Notes: a model not told the origin generated them from the sequence alone. A stretch of 64,000 nt of DNA from Stomoxys calcitrans (GCF_963082655.1 NC_081555.1:93264914-93328913); one strand, 5' to 3'; positions 1 through 11,299 are shown, numbered from the stretch's first letter. Made by a program: numbers and translations.

Positions 1-172
1 GAAGTATTATAACATCATCTGCATAGGAGATGGGATCATATTCCCTCTTCAATCTGCATCCGTAACAGGTTATTTATGGTGGTTACTTAAAGGAGTGGGA
101 AAAATGCCCGCCTGTGGCGTGCCTTGAGCCACTTTCTGCCTTATATTTATGTCATGGGACGAGCAATGTATC
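1..172 (-). pseudogene. LINE reverse transcriptase fragment
   Basis: Read on the minus strand, this end of the window encodes a piece of a non-LTR reverse transcriptase. A GTPQAG block (the usual GTPQGG) is followed after a short gap by a KREYDPISYADDVII block, with YADD being the catalytic motif. The frame breaks between the two blocks, so it is a pseudogene. It runs off the left edge. The class resembles the I/R1/LOA-type LINEs found further on, but too little is left to assign it. Confidence 0.6.
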
Positions 173-191
173 TAATTGTCGCCATCATTAT

Positions 192-346
192 CAGTGGAAA
201 ACCACCACAGAAAACTGTTTTTTTTTTTTTTTTTTGTTCTAGCCAGTATAGGATTTATTTCGTCACTGTTCAAGTTGAAAGGCGGGCATGCTAACCTCTC
301 TGCTACGATGGCTGCCAGTCATGCCTTCCAGCCCTGGGATAACCGA
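192..346 (-). mobile_element. Degenerate tRNA-derived SINE
   Basis: This is a minus-strand copy of the SINE described at 44053. The order is the inner GGAAAACCACC block, a poly(T) tract of about 18 bases, a damaged B box (the GCCAGTATAGGATT region) and the A-box end reading GCATGCTAACCTCTCTGCTACG. The poly(T) expansion lies inside the element. Confidence 0.55.
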
Positions 347-712
347 CGTTCTGTTTCGTGGCATACTCGGCCAAAAGTCCTACGCTACGCTGTAACCCAC
401 ATCATCAGTCCACGGCTTGTTCGAGGGGTAGTGGTAGAATGCGTCCATCCGACCATCCATCCATTTCAAAAGGGAGGACTCACTCTTGCCCGCCACGATC
501 CGGGCTAATCAGCGATCTATTGCTGGCCAGCTTATTGGCCTCTTTTTTTCCAACACTTGATGGCCAGGGTCACACCAGAACCTGACTGCCCTTCCCATGG
601 TTCGTAGTAACTCTTCGCATCTTCCACCTATGCTCGACCTCACGCCTTCAGGGCCGCCTAAGCACATGTGGCAAGATTGCCCTATTCCAAGAAATTCAAT
701 GACAGCTTCTGA
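347..712 (-). pseudogene. LINE RNase H-region fragment
   Basis: On the minus strand the sequence reads as decayed LINE coding DNA. A PGHQ...EANKLASNRS segment resembles the end of an RNase H domain (compare PGHxGxxGNExADxLA), but only when a frameshift at the A-run near 545-555 is allowed. The part from 347 to 470 could not be assigned with confidence. It is not colinear with the RT fragment at the left edge, so it is a separate insertion. Confidence 0.4.
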
Positions 713-945
713 CCACATTTTGCACCATGATTTCTACCTTGGTCTCCAATATTCAAATTAAGTATGGCAGGAATCGGTCTAAAACCTGATCTAGCTCCAA
801 TAGCATATCAATTCTTACCCATTATCCTTTGTTTTCCTTTAAAGAGATACCGTGGAAACAACTTGAAGAATGTGATCCTTGGTGGAGGACATAAAAGATT
901 CCGCCCAGCCGTACTTAACACGCTTTTACTTGTTATGGTAGCCGG
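713..945 (-). mobile_element. Family A element, head part
   Basis: This is a minus-strand head of family A. It matches the head at 39950-40150 nearly throughout: a TGGTCTCCAATATTCA block, an AAAGAGATACCGTGG block, the inverted repeat reading GGTGGAGGACATAAAAG, then the degenerated palindrome TTCCGCCCAGCCGTACTTAA and the terminal CGCTTTTACTTG. Confidence 0.65.
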
Positions 946-1021
946 GTTAGTCAACCTTAGGGTAGGTAGGGCGTTATTAAATGTTTTTGAGTCCGTTAGT
1001 TGGGGAACTTCTTTCTGGATA

Positions 1022-1325
1022 TCACCACAGCGCGGAGGTTGGCATGTTCGCCTATTTCGCTAAACGTCTGAGGGAAATCTGGCGAGAAAATCAGAAGTTG
1101 TTATCCCTTCCAAATGGTGGCGACATTTGTGAGGTACTATGACATGTCAAACATTCTCTCCCAAATAGGAGTCGCACTACGACACTCCATTCGGACACGG
1201 TCCCTTATCATTGAGCTTAAACTTGAACCGGGCAGCACCCATTGATATATAAAAAGTTTGCCCCTGTTCCCTAATGGAATGTTCATGGGTTAATTAGCGA
1301 CCGTGGAACATCTGGCTGTATCAAA
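1022..1325 (+). mobile_element. Degenerate tRNA-derived SINE
   Basis: This plus-strand SINE copy has an A-box-like GCGCGGAGGTTGGCATG near 1031. The B box is eroded: GAAATCTGGCGAGA stands where other copies have GGTTCGAATCCTGGCGAGA. It then has the GTGGCGACATTTGTGAGG, TTATCATTGAGCTTAAAC and GGAATGTTCATGGG body blocks seen in the copies at 3420 and 44053. Confidence 0.65.
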
Positions 1326-2285
1326 AGCATTTGCTAGAACTTGCGCCACAAGAGCCTTCCTATGATACGGCTTGATTAGGTTGAGAACTTGTCTTACAAG
1401 CTATAGTCGTGATATGCTGTTTATGAGCAACCATGAGTTCAATTAATTACCCGTTTTTTTTTTATCGCATTGATAAGGGATTTAATTTTTCCAATTTCAA
1501 TTATCCGTTTTTATGTTTGTTCTGTTATTTTTCCCATAACTTTTGCAATGATTACAATTCTCAATTTGTTAGAATTTATTTGTTGTCGTTTCTATTTGGT
1601 TCATTTTTATTGGATTTCAATTTAGCCCATTGTCGTTGTGGCCTTGTTCAACCTAAAGCCCCCTTTGTTCGATTCTTATTCAAGCTTATTGATTTTTATT
1701 GCGATTGCTGTAAATGCCTACAAGAAAGCAACGAAAAAAAAACATGTTTCAGTTTTTGCTCCTCCTCCTTCTCTATGGGTATAGTCGACGAGGACTTTTT
1801 GTCCTTTCGTTGAATTTACAGCCATTAGTTACAGCTCATTAAACTTTTTACATGAAATGAAATCGTTTTAAGGCAATTTTCATTCAATGCTCGATGTGGC
1901 CTTTCACTTCCGTGAAAGCTCATTTGCTTTTTGGCCAACCATCTTATTTACAGTCAGCATTACATATTCGAATGCATGGACATTTTATGAAAATCCCCAG
2001 AATTGGCATGTATGAATAGGTTTTGGTTCTTGTTCATGAGAAGTAATCGAAATTTTCAAAATGAGCATATGGATATCAGCGGTTGAATGTCGTTTATAGC
2101 AATGAGTGATGGCTTGTTCAATATAAGCTCAACGATTTTTTCACAGATTGGCATGGCAAGTTTTATCAGCATAAGAATGTGATAGCTTACGACAGCCAAA
2201 GTTCATATGCGGAAGGTCAGCCAAACATAAATACTAAAAATATTTCATGAAAAATTTTCCAAAACTTTTTTATAATGTCGATGGC
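1326..2285. other. AT-rich unique stretch
   Basis: No element is recognised here. A T-rich open frame at 1433-1813 encodes a Phe/Leu/Tyr/Cys-rich peptide that looks like a by-product of composition. It has no recognisable domain, and no splice signals or RNA genes stand out. Confidence 0.5.
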
Positions 2286-2434
2286 GTTTTTATACCCTTC
2301 ACCACTACTGTGGTACAGAGTATTATAACTTAGTAAATTAGTTTGTAACACCCAAAAGGAAGAGAGATAGACCCATTGATAAGTATACCGATCGACTCAG
2401 AATCACTTTCTGATTGGATTTAGCTATGTCCGTC

Positions 2435-2466
<32 letters not shown>

Positions 2467-3408
2467 CGTCCATCTGTCTGTCCGTCCGTCTGTCTGTCCG
2501 TCCGTCTGTTAATTTGTGTACAAAGTACAGGTCGCAGTTTTCTTCCGATTGTCTTTAAGTTTGGTACAGGCATGTTTTTCGGCCTAGAGACAAAGCCTAT
2601 TGAAATTGGAAAAAATCGGTTCAGATTTGGATATAGCTCCCATATATATGCTCGTCCGATTTTCAGTAATAATGCAATAAAATGGTCTTTTGTTAACCGA
2701 TTCTCTCGAAATTCGGCAGGAAAGATTTTCTATGGACTCTCGACATTACTGGTGAATTTCATGGAAATCGGTTCAGATTTGGATATAGCTCTCATATATA
2801 TATCGCCCGATTTTCACTCCTAGAGCCACTGCAAGCGCATTTATTGACCAATCTTGCCAAAATTTTGCAAAACGCTTTCCTCGACTACTTCCACAGTATC
2901 TGAGGAGTTTGCTCGAAATCGGTTCAGATTTAGTTATAGCTCCCATATATATGTTCGTCCAATTTTGAGAAATATTGCCATAAAGTGCTCATTTGTTAAC
3001 CGATTCTCTCGAAATTTGGCAGGAAGGATTTTCTTATGTCCCTTAATATTACAGCTGAATTCCATGGAAATTGGTTCAGATTTAGATATAGCTGTCATAA
3101 ATGTATATAGCTCGATTTTCACTTCTAGAACCACAGCAAGCGCATTTATTGACCAATCTTGCCAAAAATGTGCACAACGCTTTCCTCGATGACTACCACA
3201 ATATCTAAGAAGTTTGGTCAACATTTGTTTAGATTTAGATACAGCTCCCATATGTATGTTCGTCAGGTTTTGGGTAATTTGTTGTCCTTTGCAACAGTAG
3301 TTACAATATTACATCTTGAACATGTTGGCTTTGCTCGAAATTTGTTACGGGGATTTTAATAACCCATTGGAAAACATCCGCCGAGGTACATCAAAATTGA
3401 TTCAGAAT
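2286..3408 (-). mobile_element. Family A, subtype A3, tail-first
   Basis: This is a minus-oriented subtype A3 copy. The tail is at the left (TTATACCCTTCACCACTACTG, then CACCCAAAAGGAAGAGAGATAG), followed by a GTCY microsatellite at 2428-2512. Array units follow, each holding an ATCGGTTCAGATTTRGATATAGCT block. The head is missing: the copy stops near 3408, where a SINE begins. The nearly complete sister copy is at 25550-26408. Confidence 0.7.
2428..2512. repeat. GTCY microsatellite
   Basis: This is an imperfect tract of GTCC and GTCT tetranucleotides at the fixed place in family A, between the tail core and the array. The same position holds such tracts at 25690-25730, 29095-29278 and 60948-61017. 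Confidence 0.9.
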
Positions 3409-3419
3409 TATTGGGTTGC

Positions 3420-3696
3420 CCAAAAACTCACATATCAATGAGAGTAGTCCGATTCAAGTTTAAGCTCAATGATAAGGGCCCTCCATTTTATAGCCGGGTC
3501 CGAACGGCGTGCCGCAGTGCGACACCTCTTTGGAGAGAAGTTTTACATGGCATAGTACCTCACAAATGTTGCCAGCATTAGGAGGGGAAAACCACCGCTG
3601 AAAAATGTTTTTTTACTGATAGTCTCGCCAGGATTCGAACCCGGACATTCAGCGTCGTAGGCGAACATGCTAAGCTCTGCGCTACGGTGGTCTCCC
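3420..3696 (-). mobile_element. tRNA-derived SINE
   Basis: This is a well-preserved minus-strand SINE. From left to right it has CAATGAGAGTAGTCCGATTC, the GGCACGCCGTTCGG-type block in reverse, GTTGCCAGCATTAGGAGGGG, the reverse B box GGATTCGAACCC and the reverse A box CTCTGCGCTACGGTGG. A and B boxes are both readable, as needed for a pol III internal promoter. Confidence 0.8.
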
Positions 3697-3751
3697 GAAT
3701 CTAAGGAGAGGATAAGTATTTAACTTAGGCCGATTACCTAAGTAAAACACT

Positions 3752-3853
3752 TAGCCCGCATTAGGAGAGAATAACCACTGCTGAAAATATTTGTATGATG
3801 TTCTCGACAGAGACGGACAAGTTAACCTATGACCTACGATGGCCAATTAGACA
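3752..3853 (-). mobile_element. SINE fragment
   Basis: This is a second, partial SINE copy in the same orientation. It has GCATTAGGAGAGAATAACC, CTGCTGAAAATATTTG and a decayed tRNA-like end (GACAAGTTAACCTATGACCTACGATGGCC). It immediately follows the fuller copy at 3420-3696. Confidence 0.5.
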
Positions 3854-3857
3854 CTAG

Positions 3858-4560
3858 GTAGCCTACACATAGATATACGGATTAAGTGTGAGGTGGCCAC
3901 TATGGCTATGAGGCTTAAGCCGATGGCAGAATGGATGGAGGAAAGGAGCAGTTTACACAATCTAGATATAATCGAGGCGATGATAGGAAACTTAGAGGGA
4001 ATGGAAGAGGTTTTCGATCGGATACCAGAGACGACACTCGAGGTCGAGTGCGAGGGACTGCTGCCATAGGCACAGTCTTAGACTGACGGAACCTTAGTAT
4101 TGCCGTCTGGAAGATCATGTTACACGGATGGATCAAAACAAGGGGACAGTGTGGGCCTGGGGGTCTGAATTCATGACCATAATACGGTCCTGCAGGCGGG
4201 GATCAGGGCGATCACGGAATGCGTGAGGTGGTGTGGTACTAACACGAGGACGTCGTTTGTGAAGATTTTGCCATCAGGGCAATAAATATCAGGAGGGTAA
4301 AGGCACAAAGAGTCATGCAGTGTAAGAAGGAGATTAACGTATTCTCTGAGGATACTAAAATCCGCATCGTTTGTGTGCCGGGCCATAACGGAGTAAAGGA
4401 GAATGGAAGGGCAGATGATTTAGCGCTGAAGGCCAGAGAACTGCCTCCGATAAACTTGGTTAACTCGAAGGCTTTTGGGTCGAAGCTGTTCGATTTAAGG
4501 ATGTCGACGACAAACAGTCGGTAGGATGGCGAAAATCCTATGGGAAGATCCGGATCGTGT
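3858..4560 (+). pseudogene. I/R1-like LINE, RNase H region, decayed
   Basis: This fragment is closely related to 10490-11290. It contains CYTDGS (RNase H first Asp; TGTTACACGGATGGATC at about 4118), a region matching QAEIRAITECV, and PGHNGVKENGRADDLALKA (last motif, about 4378-4435). Compared with the other copy it has internal deletions, stops and frameshifts, including loss of much of the FTDSK region. It cannot encode an active enzyme. Confidence 0.75.
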
Positions 4561-4745
4561 CTATATGGGGGCTACATCAAGTAATTGTCCGATATAGCCC
4601 ATCTTCGACTTAACCTACCTATGGACAAAAAAAGAATCTGTGCAAAGTTTCTGCTCAATATCTTTTTATACCTACCACCATAGGATGGGGGTATTCTAAT
4701 CTACTCATTCCGTTGGTAATACCTCGAAATATTCATCTAAGAACC
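4561..4745. mobile_element. Two family A tail fragments
   Basis: A plus-oriented A2 tail piece (CTATATGGGGGCTACATCAAG to CTCAATATCT) is joined at about 4667 to a minus-oriented tail piece (TATACCTACCACCATAGGATG to ATTCATCTAAGA). The two tails meet face to face. Confidence 0.6.
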
Positions 4746-4749
4746 AACA

Positions 4750-5732
4750 AGCAAAAGCGTGCTAAGTTCGGCCGGGCCAAATCTTATATACCCCCCACCA
4801 TTGATGGAATTTGTTGAGTTCTTTCCCGGTATCTCTTTTTAGACAAACAAAGCATAAAAGAAAAGAATTGCTATGCTGATTGAATTGAGTAATGGAGACC
4901 ACAGTAGAAGTCTATGTGTAAAATTTCAGCCAAATCGAATAAGAATTGGGCCTTTTAGCGGCTCAAGAAGTAGAATAGGGTGATCGGTTTATAGGGGAGC
5001 TATATCAGGCTGAAGACCGATTCAGTCCATATTTGACACGTATATTGAAGGTTATGGGAGAAGCTGTTGTACAAAATTTCAGACAAGTCGGATAATAATT
5101 ACGCCCTCTTGAGGCCCAAGAAGTCCAAATCCCAAATCGGTTTATATGGCAGCTATATCAGGTTATGAACCTATTTGAACCTTATATAGCACAGTTGTTA
5201 GAAGTCACAACAAAACATCTCATGCAAAATTTCAGCTAAATCGGATAGAAATTGCGCCCTCTAGTGGGTCAAGAAATCAAAATCCAAGATCGGTTTATAT
5301 GGCAGCTATATCAGGTTCTGGACCGATTTGAACTATTCTTAGCACAGTTGTTGAAAGTCATAACAAAACACCTCATGCAGAATTTCAGCCATATTGGATA
5401 ATAATTGCGCCCTCTAGTTGCCCAAGAATTCAAGATCTCAGATCGGATTATATGGCATCTATATCAAAACGTGGACCGATACACGATTACAATCCCAACC
5501 GACTTACAGCATTATGAATTATTTTTGCAAAGCCTGCTTTACTCCTTCGAAAGTTAGCGTGCTTTCGACAGACAGACGAACGGACAGACGGACGGACATG
5601 GCTAGTTTGACTTAAAATGTCACGATGATCAAGAATATTTATACTTTATGGGGTCTTAGACGCATATTTCGAGGCGTTACACAGAACAGAATTACGAAAT
5701 TAGTATACCACCATCCTATGATGGAGGGTATA
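4750..5732 (+). mobile_element. Family A element, subtype A1
   Basis: This is a nearly complete plus-strand A1 element. The head has a TTCGGCCGGGCCAAA palindrome and the inverted repeat TATACCCCCCACCAT. About four array units of about 150 bp follow, each with ATCGGTTTATATGGCAGCTA. Then come a short ACAGACGG tract (5565-5600), the tail core with AAGAATATTTATACTTTATG, and the closing inverted repeat ATGATGGAGGGTATAAAAA. There are no coding features. Confidence 0.8.
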
Positions 5733-5734
5733 AA

Positions 5735-6470
5735 AATATATCAAAATGCCAAACAAAACACACTGCCCCAAGCTTCAGAGAAATCGGACAGTAAATGCGC
5801 CTTTAATGAGCCCAAGACCTTAAATCGAAACATCTGTCCCTATGGCAGCTATATTCAAATCTAGACCGATCGGGGCCCAATTGAAGAAGGACGTCGAATG
5901 GCCTAACACAACTCACTGTCAAGAATTTCATCGAGCCAAACTGCAGAAAGTTGTCGAAGAGCCTAACGCAACTCACTGTCCCAAATTTCGGCGAAATCGG
6001 ACAATTAATACGCCTTTTATGAGGCCAAAACCCTTTATCGAGAGATCGGTCTACATGGCAGCTATATCCAAATCTGGACCGATCTGAGCCAAATTGCGGA
6101 AAATTGTCGAAGTTTCGGTGAAATCGGACAATAAATGCGCCTTTTATGGGCCTAAGACCCTAAATCGGCGGATTGGTCTATATGGGGACTATATCAAGAT
6201 GTAGTCCGATATAGCCCATCTTCGACGTTAACCTGCTTTTGGACAAAAAAAAGAATCTGTGCAAAGTTTCAATATCTCTATTTTTAAAGACTGTAGCATG
6301 ATTTCAACAGACAGATGGACAGACGAACGGACATGGCTAGATCGTCTTAGAATTTTACGACGATCCGAAATATTTGTACATTATAGGGTCGGAAATGGAT
6401 ATTTCGATGTGTTGCAAACGGAATGACAAAATGAATATACCCCCATCCTTCGGTGGTGGGTATAAAAATT
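5735..6470 (+). mobile_element. Family A element, subtype A2
   Basis: This plus-strand A2 copy lacks a head. Array units carry ACATCGGACAATAAATGCGC-type and GGCAGCTATATCCAAATCTG blocks. The tail includes the CAGACAGATGGACAGACG tract, ATTTGTACATTATAGGGTC and the closing CGGTGGTGGGTATAAAAA. It directly abuts the A1 copy to its left. Confidence 0.75.
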
Positions 6471-7252
6471 TTTAATTTGAAGAACAAGATGCCATATGGC
6501 TAGGCACATGCCTTTGTCCAACTAATGCAGGAACTGTCTAAGTCAAGAAGTTTTTTGACTTAAGGCAAGTTTTCTTCTTTAAAAAAATCCCTACTGGAGG
6601 GGGAAGTATTTATAGCGGATGTTGTGTTTGCTGTCTTCTTCAATTTTTCTTTCCGCCATTTGGGATTTATATGACAGTGTCCGTCAAATTATATAGTTGA
6701 CCCACCCGGGTGGGGTTTGGACAACGACGTACATAAAATCCTTTGGACCTGCGAAGTTTAAGCTAATAAGCTTTACCCCTTCTCTAACATACTTCAGCAC
6801 AATAAAAATTATGTATACGAATTCAGTAAATCTATTATGTAGTTTCCTCACTTCTTGACATCTTAATAATTTAAGCATGTGCTGAAATTTCGAATAAAGT
6901 TAGGAACGGGTTTGTAAGGATTTTTGTTTTCGTCCCAGCTTGCCAAAACTATGGTAAAAAAAAACTAACCCATTAATAATGCAAAGTAATGTTTGAAGTT
7001 TGTAGCGGATTTACCTACTAAGGGCGAAGCCCATTTGATTTATTAAGACAATTAACTTTTGGGTTATGCAGACTACATGCATATACGAGTACACACACTT
7101 TGTAATATATGGAGTAAGCACTCGTGCCAACTTATTCACACACGAAGACAATAGGTGTGCATATTTTATTTTACCTGTAATGTTTGAGGATACCGTTACG
7201 AGCAGTGGTTTCATCAGTTTGGGAAAAGGATATAATTAATACCCTAAACCAT
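6471..7252. other. Unique AT-rich stretch
   Basis: Nothing recognisable is here. There are no open frames beyond short ones, and no repeat or RNA signature was seen. Confidence 0.5.
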
Positions 7253-7552
7253 TGCTGTGCGATTGCAAATTTGCCCATGAACATTGCGTATGTCCTTCTC
7301 AATGAGTGTCGTCCGATTAAAGTTTTAGCTCAATTATAAGGGTCCTCAATTTTATAGCCGAGTCCGAACGTCGTTCCGCAGTGCGGCAACTGGGGATAAG
7401 TTTTTACATGGCATAGAACTTCACATGTGTCCCCAACATAAGGAGGGGATAACCACCGCTGAAAAACACTTTCTAATGGACTCGGTTGGACTCGAACCCA
7501 GGCATTCAGCGTCATAGGCGGACATGTTAACCTCTGCGCTACGGTGCCTTCC
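7253..7552 (-). mobile_element. tRNA-derived SINE
   Basis: This is a full-length-looking minus-strand SINE. It begins with the reverse 3' end GCGATTGCAAATTTGCCCAT and ends with the reverse tRNA-like head: ACTCGAACCCAGGCATTCAG, then CCTCTGCGCTACGGTGC. It interrupts the head of the family B element that follows. Confidence 0.8.
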
Positions 7553-7555
7553 CCT

Positions 7556-9680
7556 AGCCTAATTTTCAGAAACGCCAGATTTTGGAGATGGATGGAGCGA
7601 TTTAAATGAAATTTTGTGTTCTCTCTTATAGTAACCTAAAACCATAGAATTTGATATCAAAATTTCGTTTGGGGTACCTAGGGGTATAAAATATATTTAA
7701 AGACCAATCACGACAATATGGGATTCGAATGAAAGCTATTTGAGAATAGAGAACGAATCTGGTATTCAAATATGGAGGCAAGTGTTTGAGGAGCCGCCCC
7801 ACCCCCAAAACATCCCTAAATCGAACAGATTTACCGACCATAGCATTATATGGCTCAAATAAAAGGTATTTGGGAGTAGAGCATGAAATTGATAGCCCCT
7901 TCCCCAAAACTCCCCCCAAACAGGACTTTTATACCGACCATGGCAATATGGGGTTCAAATAAAAAGTATTTGAAAGTAGAATACGAATCTGATATCAAAA
8001 TGTGGAACCAAGTGTTTGAGGGGCGCCCCTCCCCCAAAACAACCCCCACAGAGGACCAATTCACAGACAATAGCAATAAGTGGCTCAAATGGAAGGTATT
8101 CAGGATTAAAGCAGGAGCCTGATATCAAAATTCGATAATAAGAGTCTATAGGGCCACCCCTCCCCCATTGCACCCCCCAAAGAGAACAAATCTACCGACT
8201 TTAGCAATATATGGCTCAAATAATAGATATTTTAGAGTAGAATACGAATCTGATATATATTTCCCGTCACCACTTGGACTCCTAAACCCCACAAAACACC
8301 CCCAAACCAGACATGTTTGGCGACTGCGGAAATATGGGGCTCAAAGGTATTTGGGAGTAGAGTATGAATCAGCATTCGCTAAAAACTGTCTAGTGAATGT
8401 CCCAGCCTCATAACAATCACCAAATATGACGTATTTCTTCACCATGACATTTTGGGGCTCAATGAGAGTGAAGCACGATTTTAATAGTTTTTAGGACCCA
8501 CCCCCCAAATTGGTTATATTTGCTGATGATTGCAATAAGGGCCTCAAATTAAAGGTATTTGAGATTAGGAAACGAATTTGATTTCCTTTTTTGGGGCCAA
8601 GTGTATGGAGGGCGCCTCATCCCATATATTCCCCTTAATCCAATGGCAATATGAATATGGGGGTCACAAATTATACTTGAGAGTGCAAGACGATGCTAAT
8701 AGTTTTTCAGGGTTAAGTATTTGGGTGACCACCCCACTCCCCAAAACACTCCTAAATCGTACATATTTAAATGTGGCTCAAATGAAAGCTACTGGGGAAT
8801 AGAACACGACATTTCTTGGTGTCCACCACTTCCCCAAAATAACCCCAAACAAGACTTATTTACCATGGCCATGTTAATATATAACTCAAATAAAAGGAAT
8901 TTTTTAGTAGAATACGAATCTTATATACGAATACGCATAACCCAATGACAATGTGCTTTAATGTTTCCCAAACATCACATTGCGGATCAAATTAGGGGGA
9001 AATTAACTTCTCATAATATCAATTGAGTGCTGCCCGTTTCAAATTTAAACTCAATAATAAGGGGACCTCCGGCTGAGTCCGAACGGCGTGTCACTGAAAT
9101 ATGGCACCTCTTGGTTGAGAAGTTGTATATGGCTGAAACACTCACAAATGTCGCCAGCCTTTGGTGAGGGGATAACCACCGCTGAAAAATGTTTGAAGGT
9201 GTTCTCGCCGGTAGGATTTGAACCCGGGCGTTTGGGCACGAGAGTCGCGCATGCTAACCTATGCACCACGGTGGCTCCCAATGGCAATATGGGGTTCAAA
9301 TAAATAGCATTTGAGAGTAGACCATGATGCTGATAGTTTTTCAGGGACAAGTGTCTGGGGGACCATCCCACCTCCCTAAATTTAACGACCATGTAAATAT
9401 GGGGCACAAATAAAAGGTATTTGGGCGAAGATCACGAAATTGATACCCACTTTTGGGACCAAGTTTCTGAGGGACAATACTACCCCCTATCTTACAAACC
9501 ACCACCCTGGGGGCCATCGCACTCTCAAAATCCCCATGAGAGCATCGGTCTCAAATAAAGTGAAGTTGGTCTAACATCTAAGCTTAGATGACCCGTAACC
9601 CTCAGAGCGTAGACCAATAAAGATCATATGGGATGCCAAAAAAGGATTTTATATTGTTATACTGTTAGTCCTTAGAGACT
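7556..9680 (+). mobile_element. Family B (Helitron-like) array
   Basis: This plus-strand family B element lacks the first part of its head; the AACGCCAGATTTTGGAGATGG part remains at 7571. It has about a dozen array units of roughly 126-131 bp, each with a GGCAATATGGGGCTCAAA-type block, AGGTATTTGGGAGTAGA and a G-run/C-run pair. The unit spacing drifts, unlike family A. A SINE interrupts it at 9005-9277. The tail (CAATAAAGATCATATGGGA) is cut by a LINE near 9667. Confidence 0.8.
9005..9277 (-). mobile_element. tRNA-derived SINE inside family B
   Basis: This minus-strand SINE has the reverse B box GGATTTGAACCC near 9217 and the reverse A-box end TATGCACCACGGTGGCTCC. Family B units continue on both sides, so the SINE is the younger insertion. 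Confidence 0.75.
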
Positions 9681-9702
9681 AAGGACCCGGTCCTTAGAGA
9701 CT
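9668..9702. repeat. Three alternating 8-bp inverted repeats
   Basis: The order is GTCCTTAG, AGA, CTAAGGAC, CCG, GTCCTTAG. Each neighbouring pair is a perfect 8-bp inverted repeat with a 3-nt loop. It lies exactly where the family B tail gives way to the 5'-truncated LINE. Confidence 0.85.
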
Positions 9703-9752
9703 GGATAACCCATATGCTAAGGAACAGGTGGACAAATTGTGTGTCGCATTGT

Positions 9753-9850
9753 TGTTGTTGTAGTAGCAGTGTGTGGTACACTGAGGCGGCAGCCCTTGCC
9801 AATGAAGGAATTCATCGCGTCAATCCGGTATATACAACCGACTGCCATAG
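9753..9850. mobile_element. 98-bp insertion with 10-bp duplication
   Basis: The LINE reading frame is interrupted by a short segment starting TGTTGTTGTAGTAGCAG. It is flanked by the direct repeat GTCGCATTGT at 9743-9752 and 9851-9860. The start resembles that of the 351-bp insertion at 52349, so both may belong to one short, probably LINE-mobilised family. Confidence 0.7.
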
Positions 9851-9860
9851 GTCGCATTGT

Positions 9861-10250
9861 ATAAATATATGGGAGAAAGAGGCACAGGGGACGCCACAGG
9901 GCGGGGGCATTTAGTTGCCACTCCTATGGTTGACCACCATACATGACCTATGCAGAGATGTTACGAGACTTCTAAGGGGTAAGGATCCGAACGAACTTTA
10001 CCGATGGGCCGAAAGAGTCTTGCACATGGCATATGACTGGGCTAGACCCAGAGGTCTCAATGTTAACCCAAAGAAGACTGAAATATGCCTGTTCACGAGC
10101 AAGGCGAAGGTGGGCCAATTTTACACACCACGTTTCCTCAGTAAGACGATTTCGATATCTGACAAGGTCAAATACTTAGGTGTGATCTTGGACAGGAAAC
10201 TGAATTGGAAGTGTCACATTCAGGAGCGTACTGAGAAGGCCCACAGATGA
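9861..10250 (+). pseudogene. LINE reverse transcriptase, C-terminal half
   Basis: After the GTPQGG block and a stop, an open frame at 9915-10250 encodes PLLWLTTIHDL, GLNVNPKKTEICLFT and KVKYLGVILDRKLNWKCHI. These are the palm-thumb motifs of a non-LTR RT that normally follow the YADD site. The segment containing YADD itself is missing: sequence jumps from TTIHDL to DVTRLLRGK. The copy cannot be active. Confidence 0.75.
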
Positions 10251-10489
10251 TGGGCACTATGTAGACGGGCCGTAGGCTCTAAATGAGGCCTGAATCCTAG
10301 GATAGTCGACTGGCTCTACAGGAGCGTGATTAGACCAATATTTACTTACGCCTCAGTAGTTTGGTGGACTGCTATGGAGAAAAAGTGCAACATAAGGGAC
10401 ATACAACAGGTTCAGAGAACATGTTGTCTTAGTATAGGCGGAGCGATGAGGACCACACCCACTAGGGCACTGGACTATTCTAGATATCC

Positions 10490-11292
10490 GACCCATTGAC
10501 ATACAGAGTAAGTGTGAGGCAGCCACTGCAGCTATGAGACTTAAGGCGATGGGAGAATAGATTGAGGATGGGAGCAGCTCATACCATCGCGGTATAATCG
10601 AGGCGACGATAGGAAACCTGGAAAGAAGGGAAGAGGTTTTCGATCGGATACCTGAGATGAACTTTGAAGTCGAATGCCAGACACTGCTGCCATCGGCACA
10701 GTCTTGGATTGACGGAATCCTTGTATTGTCATCTAGAAGATCATGTTACACGGATGGATCAAAGCTAGAGGACAGAGTAAGCCTGGGGGTTTACATGAAG
10801 AACACAGGGACTGAGATCTGTTTTAGACTGCCTGACCATTATGCGTTCCCACAGGCGGAGATCCGGGCGATCACGGAATGCGTGAAGTGGTGTGATGCTA
10901 ACGCGAGCACGTCGAATGTGAACATCTTTACCGACAGTAAAATTGCCATAAGGCCAATAACAACCAGGATGGTAAGGTCACGAGCAGTCTTGCAGTGTAA
11001 GATGGAGATTAACGCCTTCTCTGAGGATGGCAAAATCCGCATCGTTTGGTTGCCGGGCCATAACGGAGTAAGGGGTAATGAAAGGGCAGACGATTTGGCG
11101 GTGAAGGCCAGAGTACTGCCTTCAATAAACTTGGTTAACTCGAAGCCGTTCGGGTCGACGCACTCCGAATTAAGGGAGTGGTCGCATTCAACATTGTGGA
11201 ACAGCGAAACGGTCGGTAGGACGACGAATATCCTATGGGGGAATCCAGATCGTGAGAAGTTTAGACTATTACTGAAAGGAAATGTGTCATAA
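10490..11292 (+). pseudogene. LINE RNase H domain, open frame
   Basis: The open frame (211 aa from 10657) holds an RNase HI-type domain with all key motifs: YTDGS (first Asp), QAEIRAI (Glu), FTDSK (second Asp) and GHNGVRGNERADDLA (His and last Asp). Upstream, 10490-10656 is the linker from the RT. Such domains remove the RNA strand during reverse transcription in I/R1/LOA-type LINEs. The frame ends in LLLKGNVS and the C-terminal segment resumes in another frame, marking a frameshift near 11289. Confidence 0.85.
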
Positions 11293-11299
11293 CGGGACA

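Noticed and set aside
1433..1813. 126-aa Phe/Tyr/Cys-rich ORF
   Set aside because: It is T-rich sequence with no domain, no splice context and poor codon character.
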